From Alphaproteobacteria bacterium (lineage in GTDB: Bacteria; Pseudomonadota; Alphaproteobacteria; Rhizobiales; Xanthobacteraceae), in assembly GCA_009781045.1 (NCBI GenBank), contig WQYW01000001.1:1-64000 (forward strand): a DNA stretch of 64,000 nt, read 5' to 3'. Shown here one piece after another: positions 8,280 through 17,662 of the stretch. Below the pieces are notes generated by a model. The model had not been told where the DNA came from. It saw nothing but the letters and a program-made list of their open reading frames with translations, and ran no database searches. The position numbers were made by a program, and so were the translations under genes. How positions within the stretch are numbered: the first letter of the stretch is position 1; each line of letters begins with the position of its first letter.

Positions 8280-10244
8280 TCAGCGCGTGGTTACATCCTT
8301 GCTGGTGCGCGCGGCATTGGCCCGGCGGTACCAGGTGGCTGCCAGCTCCGGATCCTGGGCCACGCCTCTGCCGTCTTCGTACATCTTGCCGAGACTGCGC
8401 TGCGCCTGGGCGTAGTTCTGTTCGGCCGCCTTGCGATACCAGACGGCAGCCGTAGTAAGGTTCTGGGCCACGCCCTGGCCCTGAGCATACATCTGGCCGA
8501 GAGCGAACTGGGCGGCCGCATCCCCCTGGCTGGCGGCCTTGCGGTACCAGGCGACGGCCTTCGCAGGGTCCGGGTCGATACCCATGCCTGTCTTGTAGAT
8601 CACGCCGAGATTATACTGGGCATCGAGCATGCCTTCGTCTGCCGCCTGGAGCAGCCACCGCAGCGCTTCGGAAGTGTCCGTTGGTGTTCCTTTGCCGTTG
8701 AGATACATCATGCCGAGATTGTACTTGGCCGCAGTGGTGCCATGGTCGGCGGCCTTGCGATACCACAGCAGCGCCTCGGCGTTGTTCTGCCGGATGCCCT
8801 GGCCCTTCTCGTTGATCACGCCGAGCTTGAATTGCGCGTCGGCGTTGCCCTTCTCGGCGGCCTTGCGAAACCACGAGGTGGCGAGAGACATGTCCTGGGC
8901 GATGCCCTGACCGCGACTATACATCGAGCCAAGGGCGAATTGCGCGTCGGCGTTGCCCTTCTCGGCCGCCTCGCGATACCATGCGACGGCCTGTCCGAAA
9001 TCCTGCGCGGTGGCCTGGCCCTTTTCGTAAATCCCGCCGAGCTGCAGCTGTGCCTCGGCCATTCCATCTGCGGCGGCCTTGCGGAACCACTGCAGGGCCT
9101 CTGCGGGGTCCTGCGCGGTGCCCTTGCCGCTCTGATACATCAGGGCAATCGCGTAGCGCGCGGAAGTGCTGCCGTTGTCGGCAGCCCTGCGATACCAGCG
9201 CAGTGCCTCGGCGTCGTCCTGTGCCAGGCCCTGACCTTTCTCGGACATCACGGCAAGTCTGAGTTGAGCGTCAACGTTGTTGTTGTCGGCGGCCTTGCGG
9301 TACCAGACAGCCGCGAGGGTGGCGTCCTGGACGATGCTCAGACCTTCATCATACATGTTGCCAAGCGTGTACTGGGCGTTGGCATCGCCCTTCTGGGCCA
9401 AGGTGTGGATCTCCTCGAACCGGGATGGCGGCCTGCTGCGGGCGACCGCAGGGGAGGCCGGCGGATTCGAAGTCGCGGGGGGGGGCGGGTTCGGGGTCGG
9501 GGTTGGTGTCGGGGTCGGTGTCGGGTTCAGTGTCGGGGTGGGTGTCGGGTTCAGTGTCGGGGTGGGCGTCGGGTTCAGTGTCGGGGTGGGCGTCGGGTTC
9601 GGGGCTGGCGGAGGAGTAGGGACCGGCTCATTGTCGGCATTGATCAGCACCAGCGGTTCGGCGGCGCCGTTGCCTGTGACGACCAGGAAGCGCATGTCCC
9701 AAAGACCCGCGGTCCGGACCGCATGCACGGTCGCGGTGCCGCGACCTTCACTGCCGCGAACAGGAATGTCGAGTCTTGCAGTGTCGGAACCGGTGAGTCT
9801 GACTTCGGTGGTGCCGCTGATCCACAGACCTGGTCGGATGTCCCTGCCGATCAGGGCCGCGACCTTCGGGTCGGCGTTGAGTGTGTCGAGTGCGAGCTGA
9901 TAGGCACCGTTGCCACGCAGGAGGAGCTGGCTCGCAGCAGCAACGATGGCAGGGATGAGGATCCATACGGCGATCCCTGCGGTGGCCCAATTGCGCTGAA
10001 CTCTGCGGAAGTGCGCGGCGTCACGCCAGGTGCCGTTGCGCCAGGCCCACTTGCTGCCCCTGGCACCGAGCACGAAGAGCATGGCGATGTTGATGATCGG
10101 AATGAACATCAACAAAGCGATGAAGGTGTTGTTGCAGATCCCCCAGAACCAGTTGAGAAGAAACGCGCCCCAGTTCCACCGATCAAGCTCCGGGGGGATA
10201 TCATTCACTGCCGCGTTCAGTCCAGTTGGAGCGGCATTATTCAT
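8280..10244 (-). CDS. Coa1-like membrane domain fused to Sel1 repeats
   Basis: About 654 residues in three parts. The N-terminal 150 residues hold a WNWGAFLLNWFWGICNN motif, two hydrophobic segments (about 30-60 and 85-110) and a domain resembling the cytochrome c oxidase assembly factor Coa1/Tim21 family (AYQLALDTLNADPKVAALIG, GTATVHAVRTAGLWDMRFLV). Next is a low-complexity Pro/Thr linker (NPTPTPTL repeated). The rest is about ten Sel1-like repeats with consensus A..G.A.AQ..LG.MY..G.GV.QD...A..WYRKAA. Sel1 solenoids bind proteins. I prefer the ATG at 10244 (MNNAAPTG), which has GAGAG upstream, over an ATG at 10259 with no ribosome site. The role is unknown; a membrane-anchored scaffold is likely. 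Confidence 0.8.
   Translation of the reverse strand: MNNAAPTGLNAAVNDIPPELDRWNWGAFLLNWFWGICNNTFIALLMFIPIINIAMLFVLGARGSKWAWRNGTWRDAAHFRRVQRNWATAGIAVWILIPAIVAAASQLLLRGNGAYQLALDTLNADPKVAALIGRDIRPGLWISGTTEVRLTGSDTARLDIPVRGSEGRGTATVHAVRTAGLWDMRFLVVTGNGAAEPLVLINADNEPVPTPPPAPNPTPTPTLNPTPTPTLNPTPTPTLNPTPTPTPTPTPNPPPPATSNPPASPAVARSRPPSRFEEIHTLAQKGDANAQYTLGNMYDEGLSIVQDATLAAVWYRKAADNNNVDAQLRLAVMSEKGQGLAQDDAEALRWYRRAADNGSTSARYAIALMYQSGKGTAQDPAEALQWFRKAAADGMAEAQLQLGGIYEKGQATAQDFGQAVAWYREAAEKGNADAQFALGSMYSRGQGIAQDMSLATSWFRKAAEKGNADAQFKLGVINEKGQGIRQNNAEALLWYRKAADHGTTAAKYNLGMMYLNGKGTPTDTSEALRWLLQAADEGMLDAQYNLGVIYKTGMGIDPDPAKAVAWYRKAASQGDAAAQFALGQMYAQGQGVAQNLTTAAVWYRKAAEQNYAQAQRSLGKMYEDGRGVAQDPELAATWYRRANAARTSKDVTTR
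9500..9605. repeat. Tandem repeat coding for the Pro/Thr linker
   Basis: A roughly 24-bp unit (core gtcgggttcagtgtcggggt) is repeated within the Coa1-Sel1 gene and encodes repeated NPTPTPTL on the minus strand. Length variation here would change only the linker between the membrane domain and the Sel1 solenoid. Confidence 0.6.
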
Positions 10245-11514
10245 ACGAAAATCTCTCATTCAACAAGACCCGGAGTGGGGACAGAAGCCGGATGACGACC
10301 GCCAGGCTGGGAGGGATTGGATTCAATCCTGGAAATTCCGCCTTCATTTGCAGACACCGCTGTGCCGGGACAGAATGTCCGGTGCGGCGCCCGAATGCCA
10401 TTCTACGGCCCGTGGCATGTCTGACAACCTCCTTTGCCTGTTTGCCGGATCACTTCCTGGGGAGAGGAAGCAGCCCCGCGCATATGCGGCATGAGTTGGT
10501 GTCATGGGAAAGGACGTCAATAGCACGTGGTCACTCGGAGGCAAGACCCGTCTTTGAGGGAGCTGAATCAAGTTGTCGCGAGGACCGGCGGGAGGGGGTG
10601 ACGGGGCTGGGGCTTTGTCAACAGGGAGAAGGCAGGTGGCCGCCGGCGACAGGCGGGTCGCTTTGCGCCGGGCGAAGTTCAGACCATGCTGCGGTCCCTG
10701 ACGGCGGGAGTTGCGCCGGTGCCTGGATACCAGAGGCTTGCGGGTGGAGCAGGCTTGCGGATGGCGTGGGCTGGAAGGCGATAGCCTGAGAGCAACGTCG
10801 GGGGCCGCAACCGGGGTGGCGGCACGGCTTTCGAGGCCAGGAAAGCCGCCTTGAGGTGGCTTCGTCCAGCCGGGAGGTGAGAAACCTGAGGTGGCCGGCA
10901 GCGTGCCTTGGAGGCCGGCGCTCAGGGCACGCGGGCGCAAAGTGCGCAGGTGAGCCGCGCGACGGGTTTTGAGGGGGCGGCAGACCGGGGGCGGCTCTCA
11001 GGAGTGTGACCAGCCGCCGCTGCCGGCTCAATTGACCAGGACACGGGAGAACGCCGTTGGCGCCTTCGGCCCTGTTCAGCGCCGCCTTGATCTCATTGGC
11101 GTCGGTGACGCCGGCTGCAAGGGCGGCACCCCCGATTTCGGCTGCGACCACCCTGGTCCTGTTGCGGCCGATGACACCGATCCGGGCTGCCCTGGAGGCC
11201 ATCGCACGTGCCGTCGCGGCAACCAGGGCCGGAAGCGTCGTCCGTGATCCGAACGGCGACATCTTTTACCTGCATCCTGGTTCTGTTCCCGCCCGGTTCA
11301 TGCTGGCGGTGCGACCCGCCGCCGGGCATCGCAAAAACTGTCATTTTGATCAGCGTGTCGCAGGTTGGTCACGGCATTGCGGCCCCAACAGGGGGCCGGG
11401 AACCCGCCCGGGAGCGCAGTGACCGCGATGACATGCGGGAGCCGGAAATTCCGTGATCCCGCGCGGCAATTCGTCACGAAATAGCGCTGTTGCGGCTGAC
11501 CTTGCGGGTCGGGA
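10245..11514. other. Long intergenic region, no gene seen
   Basis: About 1.27 kb of GC-rich DNA upstream of the Coa1-Sel1 gene and downstream of the M41-like gene (both minus strand). Open frames such as 10618-11262 (minus) and 11057-11422 (plus) have biased composition, no family signature and no ribosome site, so I do not call them genes. Confidence 0.4.
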
Positions 11515-12339
11515 TCAATCGGTGGTGCGGCGCCTGGGCGCATTTCTGGGTCGTCGCGAGCGCTGCACCAGACCGAGGCTCTGCCAGCGTTCGGCGACGA
11601 AGCGGCGGGCTTCGGGCAGTTCATCGGATTTATGGATGATGCGGTCGATCTCCGCCTGACCGATGGTCTGTGAGCGTAACAGCGCTTCCGCAACGCCCTT
11701 GATACTCAGTTTGAGCCTGACCCCGACCAGGTTTTCGGTCATCACCTTCAGTTCGCGCTTGAGCGCGTCGTTGATGGGGCGTGGTCCGCGCCGGCTGGCG
11801 GTCTGCCATTCCGGCTTGGAGACGATGCGGATGTCTTTGTTGATGCGCCGGCGGTCACTGCGATCACCGGCATCGCGGCGATGGATATCGAGCAGGGTGA
11901 TTTCGGCAGCGCGTCCTGCCAGATTGATCATGATGCTGGAATAATAACCGTGTTCAGGTCGATCGTCACGGCGTTTGCCATAGACATCATGAGGGGAGGC
12001 GTGGCGCACCGAGCCGAGCCGCTCCTCATCGGCCTCAATCGTCATCCGGTCCACGGCGACCCCGAGAATGCGGGCGACCACCGCGTGTCCGGCTTCGTGA
12101 TAGGCGGTGCGGATGGTGCGCAGGTGCAGCGGTACCCCGAGACTGGATTCCTCGATCAGCCGCCACACCATTTCCGAACGGTTGGTGCCGTGGGCGGCTG
12201 CCTTGGCGTCGATCCAGGTGAGCAGGGGCGCGGGAATCCGGATGGTGATCGCGGGATTGCGCGTCCTGGCTGGCCGTTTGCGGCTCGTTTTGATCACATT
12301 GCGCATAGGTGAGGTGGTATCAGAAAATGCGCCCTGCAT
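11515..12339 (-). CDS. Ribbon-helix-helix domain fused to a stand-alone FtsH-type M41 zinc peptidase
   Basis: About 274 residues. After a basic tail, residues 28-66 look like a ribbon-helix-helix DNA-binding domain (ITIRIPAPLLTWIDAKAAA, then GTNRSEMVWRLIEES). A peptidase M41-like domain follows: TAYHEAGHAVVARILG supplies the HExxH zinc motif. Further on come YYSSIMINLAGRAAEI (the FtsH GGRAAEE region) and INKDIRIVSK (the FtsH SNDI region), whose Asp would be the third zinc ligand. The AAA+ ATPase and membrane segments of FtsH are absent. The start is unclear: TTG 12348, ATG 12339 and ATG 12306 all lack good ribosome sites. It is probably a protease-regulator hybrid; targets are unknown. The C-terminal tail is Arg-rich. 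Confidence 0.75.
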   Translation of the reverse strand: MQGAFSDTTSPMRNVIKTSRKRPARTRNPAITIRIPAPLLTWIDAKAAAHGTNRSEMVWRLIEESSLGVPLHLRTIRTAYHEAGHAVVARILGVAVDRMTIEADEERLGSVRHASPHDVYGKRRDDRPEHGYYSSIMINLAGRAAEITLLDIHRRDAGDRSDRRRINKDIRIVSKPEWQTASRRGPRPINDALKRELKVMTENLVGVRLKLSIKGVAEALLRSQTIGQAEIDRIIHKSDELPEARRFVAERWQSLGLVQRSRRPRNAPRRRTTD

Positions 12340-12602
12340 CCCGGGCAAGAGGAATGTGTGGTTAAAATCTTTGCGTCACCACTTGCGGCAGCGGAAATCC
12401 CCGGGGCCGGCGGAAGGTGCTGAATCTGCGGTCCGGAGGGCGGCGGCGATCGGGGTGTTTCTGCGCGGTGTTCTGCGGAAGTCAAAGCTGTGCGGGGTGG
12501 GGAAATGGCGGGTGCGCGCCGCCCGCGTGCTTTGAGGAAAATCGCAGGGATGAAGTCGCAGCCGGCGGCAATCGGCACGCTCGTAGATGAAGACGCGTCT
12601 GT

Positions 12603-12968
12603 TCAGTCGCCCCGGTCGCGTTTGCCGATGACGAAATCCTCCATTTTTTTCCCGGCCCGCAATTGCGCCACCACCCATCGGGGCTGTTTGCCGCGGCCGG
12701 CCCAGGTTTCGCTGTGGTCGGCGGGATTTCGGTATTTCGGTTTTACCGGCGGGTATTTTCGCCGCGCCCTGGCGGCATCCAGCGACGCGATCGGGCGTTT
12801 TGGCGCGGGGCGTTCTCCCGCCCAGCCCTCCCTGATGTTCGCCAGGGTCTCCTCAAGCCTGGATTTTTCAGTTTCGATCCGCTTGACAAGCACCATCCGG
12901 ATCCGCTCGTAAAGAGAGGAAATCTCCTCGAGGGAAAGACGCTCCAGTTCCGAAGCGCTGGGAATCAT
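12603..12968 (-). CDS. H-NS family nucleoid-associated DNA-binding protein
   Basis: 121 residues. The N-terminal half is a coiled-coil oligomerisation region (ELERLSLEEISSLYERIRMV, then a helical stretch with Lys/Glu). The C-terminal DNA-binding domain is clear: KYRNPADHSETWAGRGKQPR then WVVAQLRAGKKMEDFVI, containing the conserved TWxGRGxxPxW motif that binds the AT-rich minor groove. H-NS proteins silence AT-rich, often horizontally acquired DNA. I chose ATG 12968, with GGAGAAC six bases upstream, over a TTG at 12986 that would overlap that ribosome site. Several spacers in this window are AT-rich and could be targets; that link is inference. Confidence 0.9.
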   Translation of the reverse strand: MIPSASELERLSLEEISSLYERIRMVLVKRIETEKSRLEETLANIREGWAGERPAPKRPIASLDAARARRKYPPVKPKYRNPADHSETWAGRGKQPRWVVAQLRAGKKMEDFVIGKRDRGD

Positions 12969-13172
12969 CTTCTGTTCTCCAATCAAGCCTGCTCCCGGCA
13001 GACCGGGAGAATCAGCGACAAGGGTTAATTTGACCTTAAGGTTGCAAAAGACGAGGTAATATTGAACCTTTAACCCTGTTCACCGAACATTGTGGCCGGG
13101 CATTCTGTTACTTGTCCCTTAAAGGACGCGCTCCAGTTATAGAAACTGACGGTTTTGTGATAAGATGCCGCC

Positions 13173-14681
13173 ATGAAAATGAGAGTACCTAATTACCGCC
13201 TTCCGCTGCCAATGTCCGCGATTATTGGTGTGGCGCGTTGGTATGTCTGGATTAATCTGCGTCTGCGCAAGCTCGGAGGGCTTTTCGGCCGCAGCCGGAT
13301 GATGGTCTATGACAAGGTTCAGGGGCGCTGGCATAGTTCCGATGAGGACGGCCCGGGTGCGGACGGCAGCGAATTGTCGGAATACCGGGAGGCTGCCGAG
13401 GCTGGCAACGCCATCGCCCAGTACAATCTCGGGTTGATGTACGAAAAAGGCCGCGGGGTCAGACAGGACGATGCAGAGGCCATCGCCTGGTTCGGCGAAG
13501 CGGCCGCCCAGGGGCTCCCCGAAGCGCAGTATAATCTCGCCCAGATGTACCGCAACGGCCGCGGCGTGGCGCAGGACAGCCAGCAGGCCGCGAGCTGGTA
13601 CCGAAAGTCTGCCGAACAGGGTTTTGCTGCGGCACAATACAATCTCGGGCTGATGCTGGCGAGCGGTCTGGGTGGGCTTCGCGATCCCATGGAGGCGGCG
13701 CAGTGGTTCCGCAAGGCTGCCGACCAGGGCAGTGTGGCGGCGCAATACCGTCTGGGCTCGGCCTATGCCAATGGTTGGGGGCTTGACCACAGCGATGGCG
13801 AGGCCTTTGCCTGGTTCGCCAGGGCTGCCCAGGGAGGCAACGCCTCTGCCCAGCTCAATCTCGGGCTGATGTATGGGCGCGGTCTCGGCGTCATGGCCGA
13901 CGATGCTCAGGCGGTGGTGTGGTTCACCAAGGCCGCCGAACAGGGAAATGCTCTGGCCCAGTACGGTCTCGGCCTGATGTATGCGAATGGGCGCGGCGTG
14001 GTGCGCAACGATACACAGGCCGCCGAATGGTATCTCAAGGCCGCCGATCAGGGGAATCCCGCAGCCCAGAATGCGCTTGGGCTGATGTATGCCAAAGGCC
14101 GTGGCCTCCCGGCCGAGGCTGTGCAATCCGGCAACACCTGGCAGGAGAAGTCTGCCGACAGCGCCCCTGACACGGGTTATGACACCGCCAGGCGCAACCT
14201 TCGCTCCATTGAGGAGGCGCTCGCCAACCTCAGGCGGGAGCGCGATGTGGCCGGTCGTCTGTCGTGGGACGGTGCGCCCGCCGCCGCCGCCGCAGCGGAG
14301 AGCCGCCGCAACGAGGAGGCCCTCCGGGCTGCGCCCGCAAGTGTCAGAGCCACTGACGATGGCAGGCGCGACAATGCCATGGCTGGCGCCATGGATGACC
14401 GTTCCGGTTATGATGTCGACTATGATGACTATTATGACGAGGACGACGCCTACGACGAGAAGATAGATGCCAGCATCCTCGACAACAGCCTGAGAGCCCG
14501 CCCCGCCCCGTCAGGCACGGCGACGGCGAACACGGCCAGCAGTGTGGTGGATATCGCGGCGTTGAGCCGTGCCATGCGGGGGGACAGGGCCAGGGAGGAT
14601 ATGGCTGGAGTCACGGTGCTTGAGGAAGGCGAGCGCAAGGTTCTGAGAAACGCAGTGGGGTCATCGTCGCGCAAGGTCTGA
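13173..14681 (+). CDS. Sel1 repeat protein with acidic C-terminal region
   Basis: 502 residues. A basic, partly hydrophobic N-terminus (LPMSAIIGVARWYVWINLRL) may anchor or target it. About seven Sel1-like repeats cover residues 65-310, each near 36 residues with pattern EAGNAIAQYNLGLMYEKGRG, then V.QDDAEA..WF.KAA. The C-terminal third is low complexity: Ala/Arg-rich helix, then a very acidic Asp/Tyr stretch (about residues 410-430) and a basic end. Sel1 solenoids are protein-binding scaffolds, often in signalling or polarity. The start has no strong ribosome site. Function unknown. It is one of three Sel1 proteins in this window. Confidence 0.8.
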   Translation: MKMRVPNYRLPLPMSAIIGVARWYVWINLRLRKLGGLFGRSRMMVYDKVQGRWHSSDEDGPGADGSELSEYREAAEAGNAIAQYNLGLMYEKGRGVRQDDAEAIAWFGEAAAQGLPEAQYNLAQMYRNGRGVAQDSQQAASWYRKSAEQGFAAAQYNLGLMLASGLGGLRDPMEAAQWFRKAADQGSVAAQYRLGSAYANGWGLDHSDGEAFAWFARAAQGGNASAQLNLGLMYGRGLGVMADDAQAVVWFTKAAEQGNALAQYGLGLMYANGRGVVRNDTQAAEWYLKAADQGNPAAQNALGLMYAKGRGLPAEAVQSGNTWQEKSADSAPDTGYDTARRNLRSIEEALANLRRERDVAGRLSWDGAPAAAAAAESRRNEEALRAAPASVRATDDGRRDNAMAGAMDDRSGYDVDYDDYYDEDDAYDEKIDASILDNSLRARPAPSGTATANTASSVVDIAALSRAMRGDRAREDMAGVTVLEEGERKVLRNAVGSSSRKV

Positions 14682-14847
14682 CGGCGGGTGCGAAGCAAAA
14701 TGTGGGCGGATGCAGTGGGGTCGCCAGCACCGTCACGTTCGGGGCTCTGTCCACGGCCAGCCTGAGCGACGTCGTTGCCGGGACCCTGGGCAAAAATACG
14801 CGACCCTGTCGCCCGCGCGCTCGTCCGCTTCATTCGCCGGCGGGAGT

Positions 14848-15498
14848 TCAGGCCAGCAGGAGTTTTCGGGCGACGAAGGCCTCGGCGTAGCGTGAAGGCG
14901 CACGGCATTCCATGCCGCGCAGCCGCGCCAGGCCGCGAAAAGTCTCTTCATCGAACCAGTGTTTTGAGCGCTGGCTGGCGAAATGGGCCATCAGGAGACC
15001 GATTTTGCGCTCCAGCGCGGTTTCCGGCACCGCAATATAGGCGTTGGGCTGGCCGAGATCGCCATCCCATTTGGGAATTTCGTATTCCAGGATGAGGTGA
15101 TCGCGGAACGTGTTCCAGGTCAGCTCCGAGATCTGGCGGTGATCCTGGTGGGCATCGTCGCGCCGATGGGTCAGGATGACGTCGGGATCGACCCGGGGTT
15201 TGAGGCCTTCGAACCACGCTTTGATGGCCGCGCCATGCTGCGGGAAAAATCCGTCCGGAAACGACTGCAGCTCGATCTGCATCGAGGCGCCGGCGAGAAA
15301 TGCGCCGGCCGAGCAGCGTGCTTCGGTCTCGCGCGCCCCCCCCCCCGAGAGCACGCACCAGTGCACATCGAGCGCAATGCCGCGCGCAATCAGGCTCAGC
15401 AGCGTGGCGCCGGCCCCGATCTCGATATCGTCGCAATGCGCCCCGAGGCACAGGACTTTGAGCGGATCGCCGGATTTGGCGAGATGTAACGGTGTCAT
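14848..15498 (-). CDS. PIG-L (LmbE) family deacetylase
   Basis: 216 residues, the usual size for the family. The zinc-binding motif AHCDDIEIGAGATLL lies at residues 20-34 and the second His is in DDAHQDHRQI near residue 118. PIG-L enzymes remove acetyl groups from GlcNAc-type sugars on lipids, glycans or small molecules. It lies downstream of, and on the same strand as, the C-methyltransferase gene with a 95-bp gap, so it probably acts on the sugar or glycan made by this cluster. The ATG has AAAAGG about 10 nt upstream. The precise substrate cannot be read from sequence. Confidence 0.85.
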   Translation of the reverse strand: MTPLHLAKSGDPLKVLCLGAHCDDIEIGAGATLLSLIARGIALDVHWCVLSGGGARETEARCSAGAFLAGASMQIELQSFPDGFFPQHGAAIKAWFEGLKPRVDPDVILTHRRDDAHQDHRQISELTWNTFRDHLILEYEIPKWDGDLGQPNAYIAVPETALERKIGLLMAHFASQRSKHWFDEETFRGLARLRGMECRAPSRYAEAFVARKLLLA

Positions 15499-15593
15499 TG
15501 CTCAGACCTTTTGAGCTTCCGCTCCAGCGGCCGCAGCGAGCCCGCGCCGGCTGCGGCGGGTCGAACCGGGCGTTAAGCCCGGTTCATGTCGGT

Positions 15594-16892
15594 TCAGGGC
15601 GTGAGATCCCGCGAGGGGTCGATGACCTCGACCCTGGGGATCGGGACGATGAATTTGCAGCCCCATTCGGCCACGTGGGCCATCTGGGCGATGATTTCCT
15701 GCTTCAGGTTCCAGGGCAGGATCAGGAGGTAGTCGGGCTTTGCCTCGTCGATGGCCTCGACTGGCAGGATGGGAATATGCATTCCCGGCGTATAGCGCCC
15801 GTGTTTGTAGGGATTGCGGTCGACGGTGAAATCGAGGAAGTCGGGGCCGATACCGCAGTAGTTGAGGAGTGTATTGCCCTTTCCGGGAGCCCCATAGCCG
15901 CACACGCTTTTGCCGCGCTCCCTGGCGTCGATCAGAAACGACAGCAGTGCCCGCTTGGTGGAGTGAACCTGGGCGCCGAAATCGGTGTAGTTGGTGATGT
16001 CCTCGAAACCAAGCGCGCGCTCATGCGCGAGCAGGGTGGCCACGGCCGGCGTCGCCGCGTGAGCGGCGTCTTCCCGACAGAAATAGACCCGCAGCGAGCC
16101 GCCATGGGTCGGAATCTGTTCGACATCGAAAATCCGCAGCCCGTGCCGGGTCGCCAGGCGGTCGACGGTCACCAGCGAAAAATAGGAGAAATGTTCGTGG
16201 TAGATGGTGTCAAACTGGTTCTCTGCGATGAGCCGCTCAAGATGGGGAAATTCCACAGTGATGATGCCTTCGGGCGCCAGAAGGTCTGCCATGCCGGCGG
16301 TGAAGTCGTTGAGATCGGGGACATGGGCGAGGACATTGTTGCCGATGATGAGATCGGCGCGGCGATCCTCGGCGACCAGCTGTGTGGTCAGCCTTGTCCC
16401 GAAAAATTCCACGATCACCGGGATGTTCCTGGCACGCGCCACCTCGGCGATATTGGCCGCCGGCTCGATCCCGACCACGGGCACGCCGAGGGGCAGGAAG
16501 TGCTGGAGCAGATAACCGTCGTTGCAGGCGATCTCATAGACCCGGCTGGCCGGCCCGAGGCCGAGGCGGGCCGTGATCATCTCGCAGTAGCGCCGCGCGT
16601 GTTCGACCCAGGATGTCGAATAGGAGGAGAAATAGGCGTATTCGCTGAAGATGTGCTGGGGGCGGACATATTCCCTGAGCTGGACCAGGAAACAGTCGTC
16701 GCAGACCATGGCGTGCAGCGGATAATAGGCCTCCATCTGGTCGATCTGGCTGGCGGCGAGGAAGCTTTCGCAGAGCGGCGACATGCCGAGATCGACAAAC
16801 GTCGTGGTCAGCGGGCTGCCGCAGAGCCGGCAGCGGCAAGGTTCGGTGGAGCAGGCCGGAGCGGTTTCTGTGGCCGGGGAATGCGCAGTCAT
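15594..16892 (-). CDS. Sugar C-methyltransferase, SAM-dependent (zinc-binding N-terminus)
   Basis: 432 residues in the three-part layout of NDP-hexose C-methyltransferases such as the TylCIII family. A four-cysteine zinc domain begins CRLCGSPL and closes with MVCDDCFLVQL. The middle SAM-binding Rossmann fold has VYEIACNDGYLLQHFLPLG and the catalytic YHEHFSYFSL stretch. The C-terminal domain has VCGYGAPGKGNTLLNYCGI. Such enzymes place a methyl group on C3 of a 4-keto-6-deoxy sugar nucleotide. Its neighbours (cytidylyltransferase, 3,5-epimerase, SDR) fit synthesis of a branched deoxy sugar for a surface glycan. Confidence 0.85.
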   Translation of the reverse strand: MTAHSPATETAPACSTEPCRCRLCGSPLTTTFVDLGMSPLCESFLAASQIDQMEAYYPLHAMVCDDCFLVQLREYVRPQHIFSEYAYFSSYSTSWVEHARRYCEMITARLGLGPASRVYEIACNDGYLLQHFLPLGVPVVGIEPAANIAEVARARNIPVIVEFFGTRLTTQLVAEDRRADLIIGNNVLAHVPDLNDFTAGMADLLAPEGIITVEFPHLERLIAENQFDTIYHEHFSYFSLVTVDRLATRHGLRIFDVEQIPTHGGSLRVYFCREDAAHAATPAVATLLAHERALGFEDITNYTDFGAQVHSTKRALLSFLIDARERGKSVCGYGAPGKGNTLLNYCGIGPDFLDFTVDRNPYKHGRYTPGMHIPILPVEAIDEAKPDYLLILPWNLKQEIIAQMAHVAEWGCKFIVPIPRVEVIDPSRDLTP

Positions 16893-17095
16893 TTCGGGGG
16901 GCCTTCAGGGGACAACAGGGGAGAGAGGAGGAAAGACGCCGGGCGCGAAAAGCGGCGGATTTCAGGCTAGCGCAAAACAGAGGTGGGTTCAAAGCATTCT
17001 ACATCATGTGATTTTGTATTGAATGTTCTGGACATTTTTGCCAAAGCGGCAGGCGTGTTTGCAGCGATCATGACGAAGGGAGCCTGAGAGGGGCC

Positions 17096-17626
17096 ATGCG
17101 GTTCGAGGCCACGGATCTTAAGGATGCGGTTCTGGTTCATGCCGAGCCGAAAGAGGACGAAAGAGGCTCTTTCGCCCGCCTGTTCTGCCGTGACACTTTC
17201 CGTGCCCATGGACTGGAGGCCGATTTTCCCCAACACAGCGTGTCGTATTCGCGTGAAGCGGGGACGCTGCGGGGAATGCACTTCCAGCGAGAACCCTGGG
17301 CCGAGACCAAGCTGGTGCGCTGTCTGCGCGGGGCGATCTTCGATGTCATTATCGATCTGCGCTCGTGTTCCCCGACATTCCGACACTGGCAGGGCTTCGA
17401 ATTGTCGGCGGACAACGCCGTTCAGCTCTACGTGCCGGAAGGCTTCGCCCACGGATTTATCACCCTGTGCGCGGAGGTTTCCGTCAATTATCTGATTTCC
17501 CGGGTCTATGTGCCGGATGCCGCGGCCGGGGTGCGATATGACGATCCGGCCTTTGGCATCACCTGGCCGGTGCCGGTCACCGTGATCGCCGACAAGGACA
17601 GAGAGTGGCCCGATTTCGTGGTCTGA
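17096..17626 (+). CDS. dTDP-4-dehydrorhamnose 3,5-epimerase family protein (RfbC-like)
   Basis: 176 residues, a single cupin domain. Family landmarks: ERGSFARLFCRDTF, then SYSREAGTLRGMHFQ with the catalytic His, VRCLRGAIFDVIIDLR, and YVPEGFAHGFITL with the second His, followed by Tyr in SVNYLISRVY. The enzyme epimerises C3 and C5 of 4-keto-6-deoxy sugar nucleotides. Because the cluster carries a glucose-1-phosphate cytidylyltransferase and no RfbA/B, the substrate here may be CDP-linked rather than dTDP-linked; that is inference. It is the only plus-strand gene in the cluster and has a GAGAGGGG ribosome site. Confidence 0.9.
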   Translation: MRFEATDLKDAVLVHAEPKEDERGSFARLFCRDTFRAHGLEADFPQHSVSYSREAGTLRGMHFQREPWAETKLVRCLRGAIFDVIIDLRSCSPTFRHWQGFELSADNAVQLYVPEGFAHGFITLCAEVSVNYLISRVYVPDAAAGVRYDDPAFGITWPVPVTVIADKDREWPDFVV

Positions 17627-17662
17627 AGGCAACAGATCGGAAGGGTGGGGTCGCCAGATGCT

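Noticed and set aside
7911..10295. Long plus-strand frame of 794 codons across the Sel1 gene
   Set aside because: It is the mirror of the minus-strand Coa1-Sel1 gene, which has clear Sel1 repeats; the plus frame has no family signature.
10618..11262. Minus-strand frame of 214 codons
   Set aside because: Arg/Pro/Ala-biased composition, no domain, and it lies in a region open in several frames.
11057..11422. Plus-strand frame with a signal-peptide-like N-terminus
   Set aside because: The hydrophobic start could come from GC-rich composition alone; the rest has no recognisable features.
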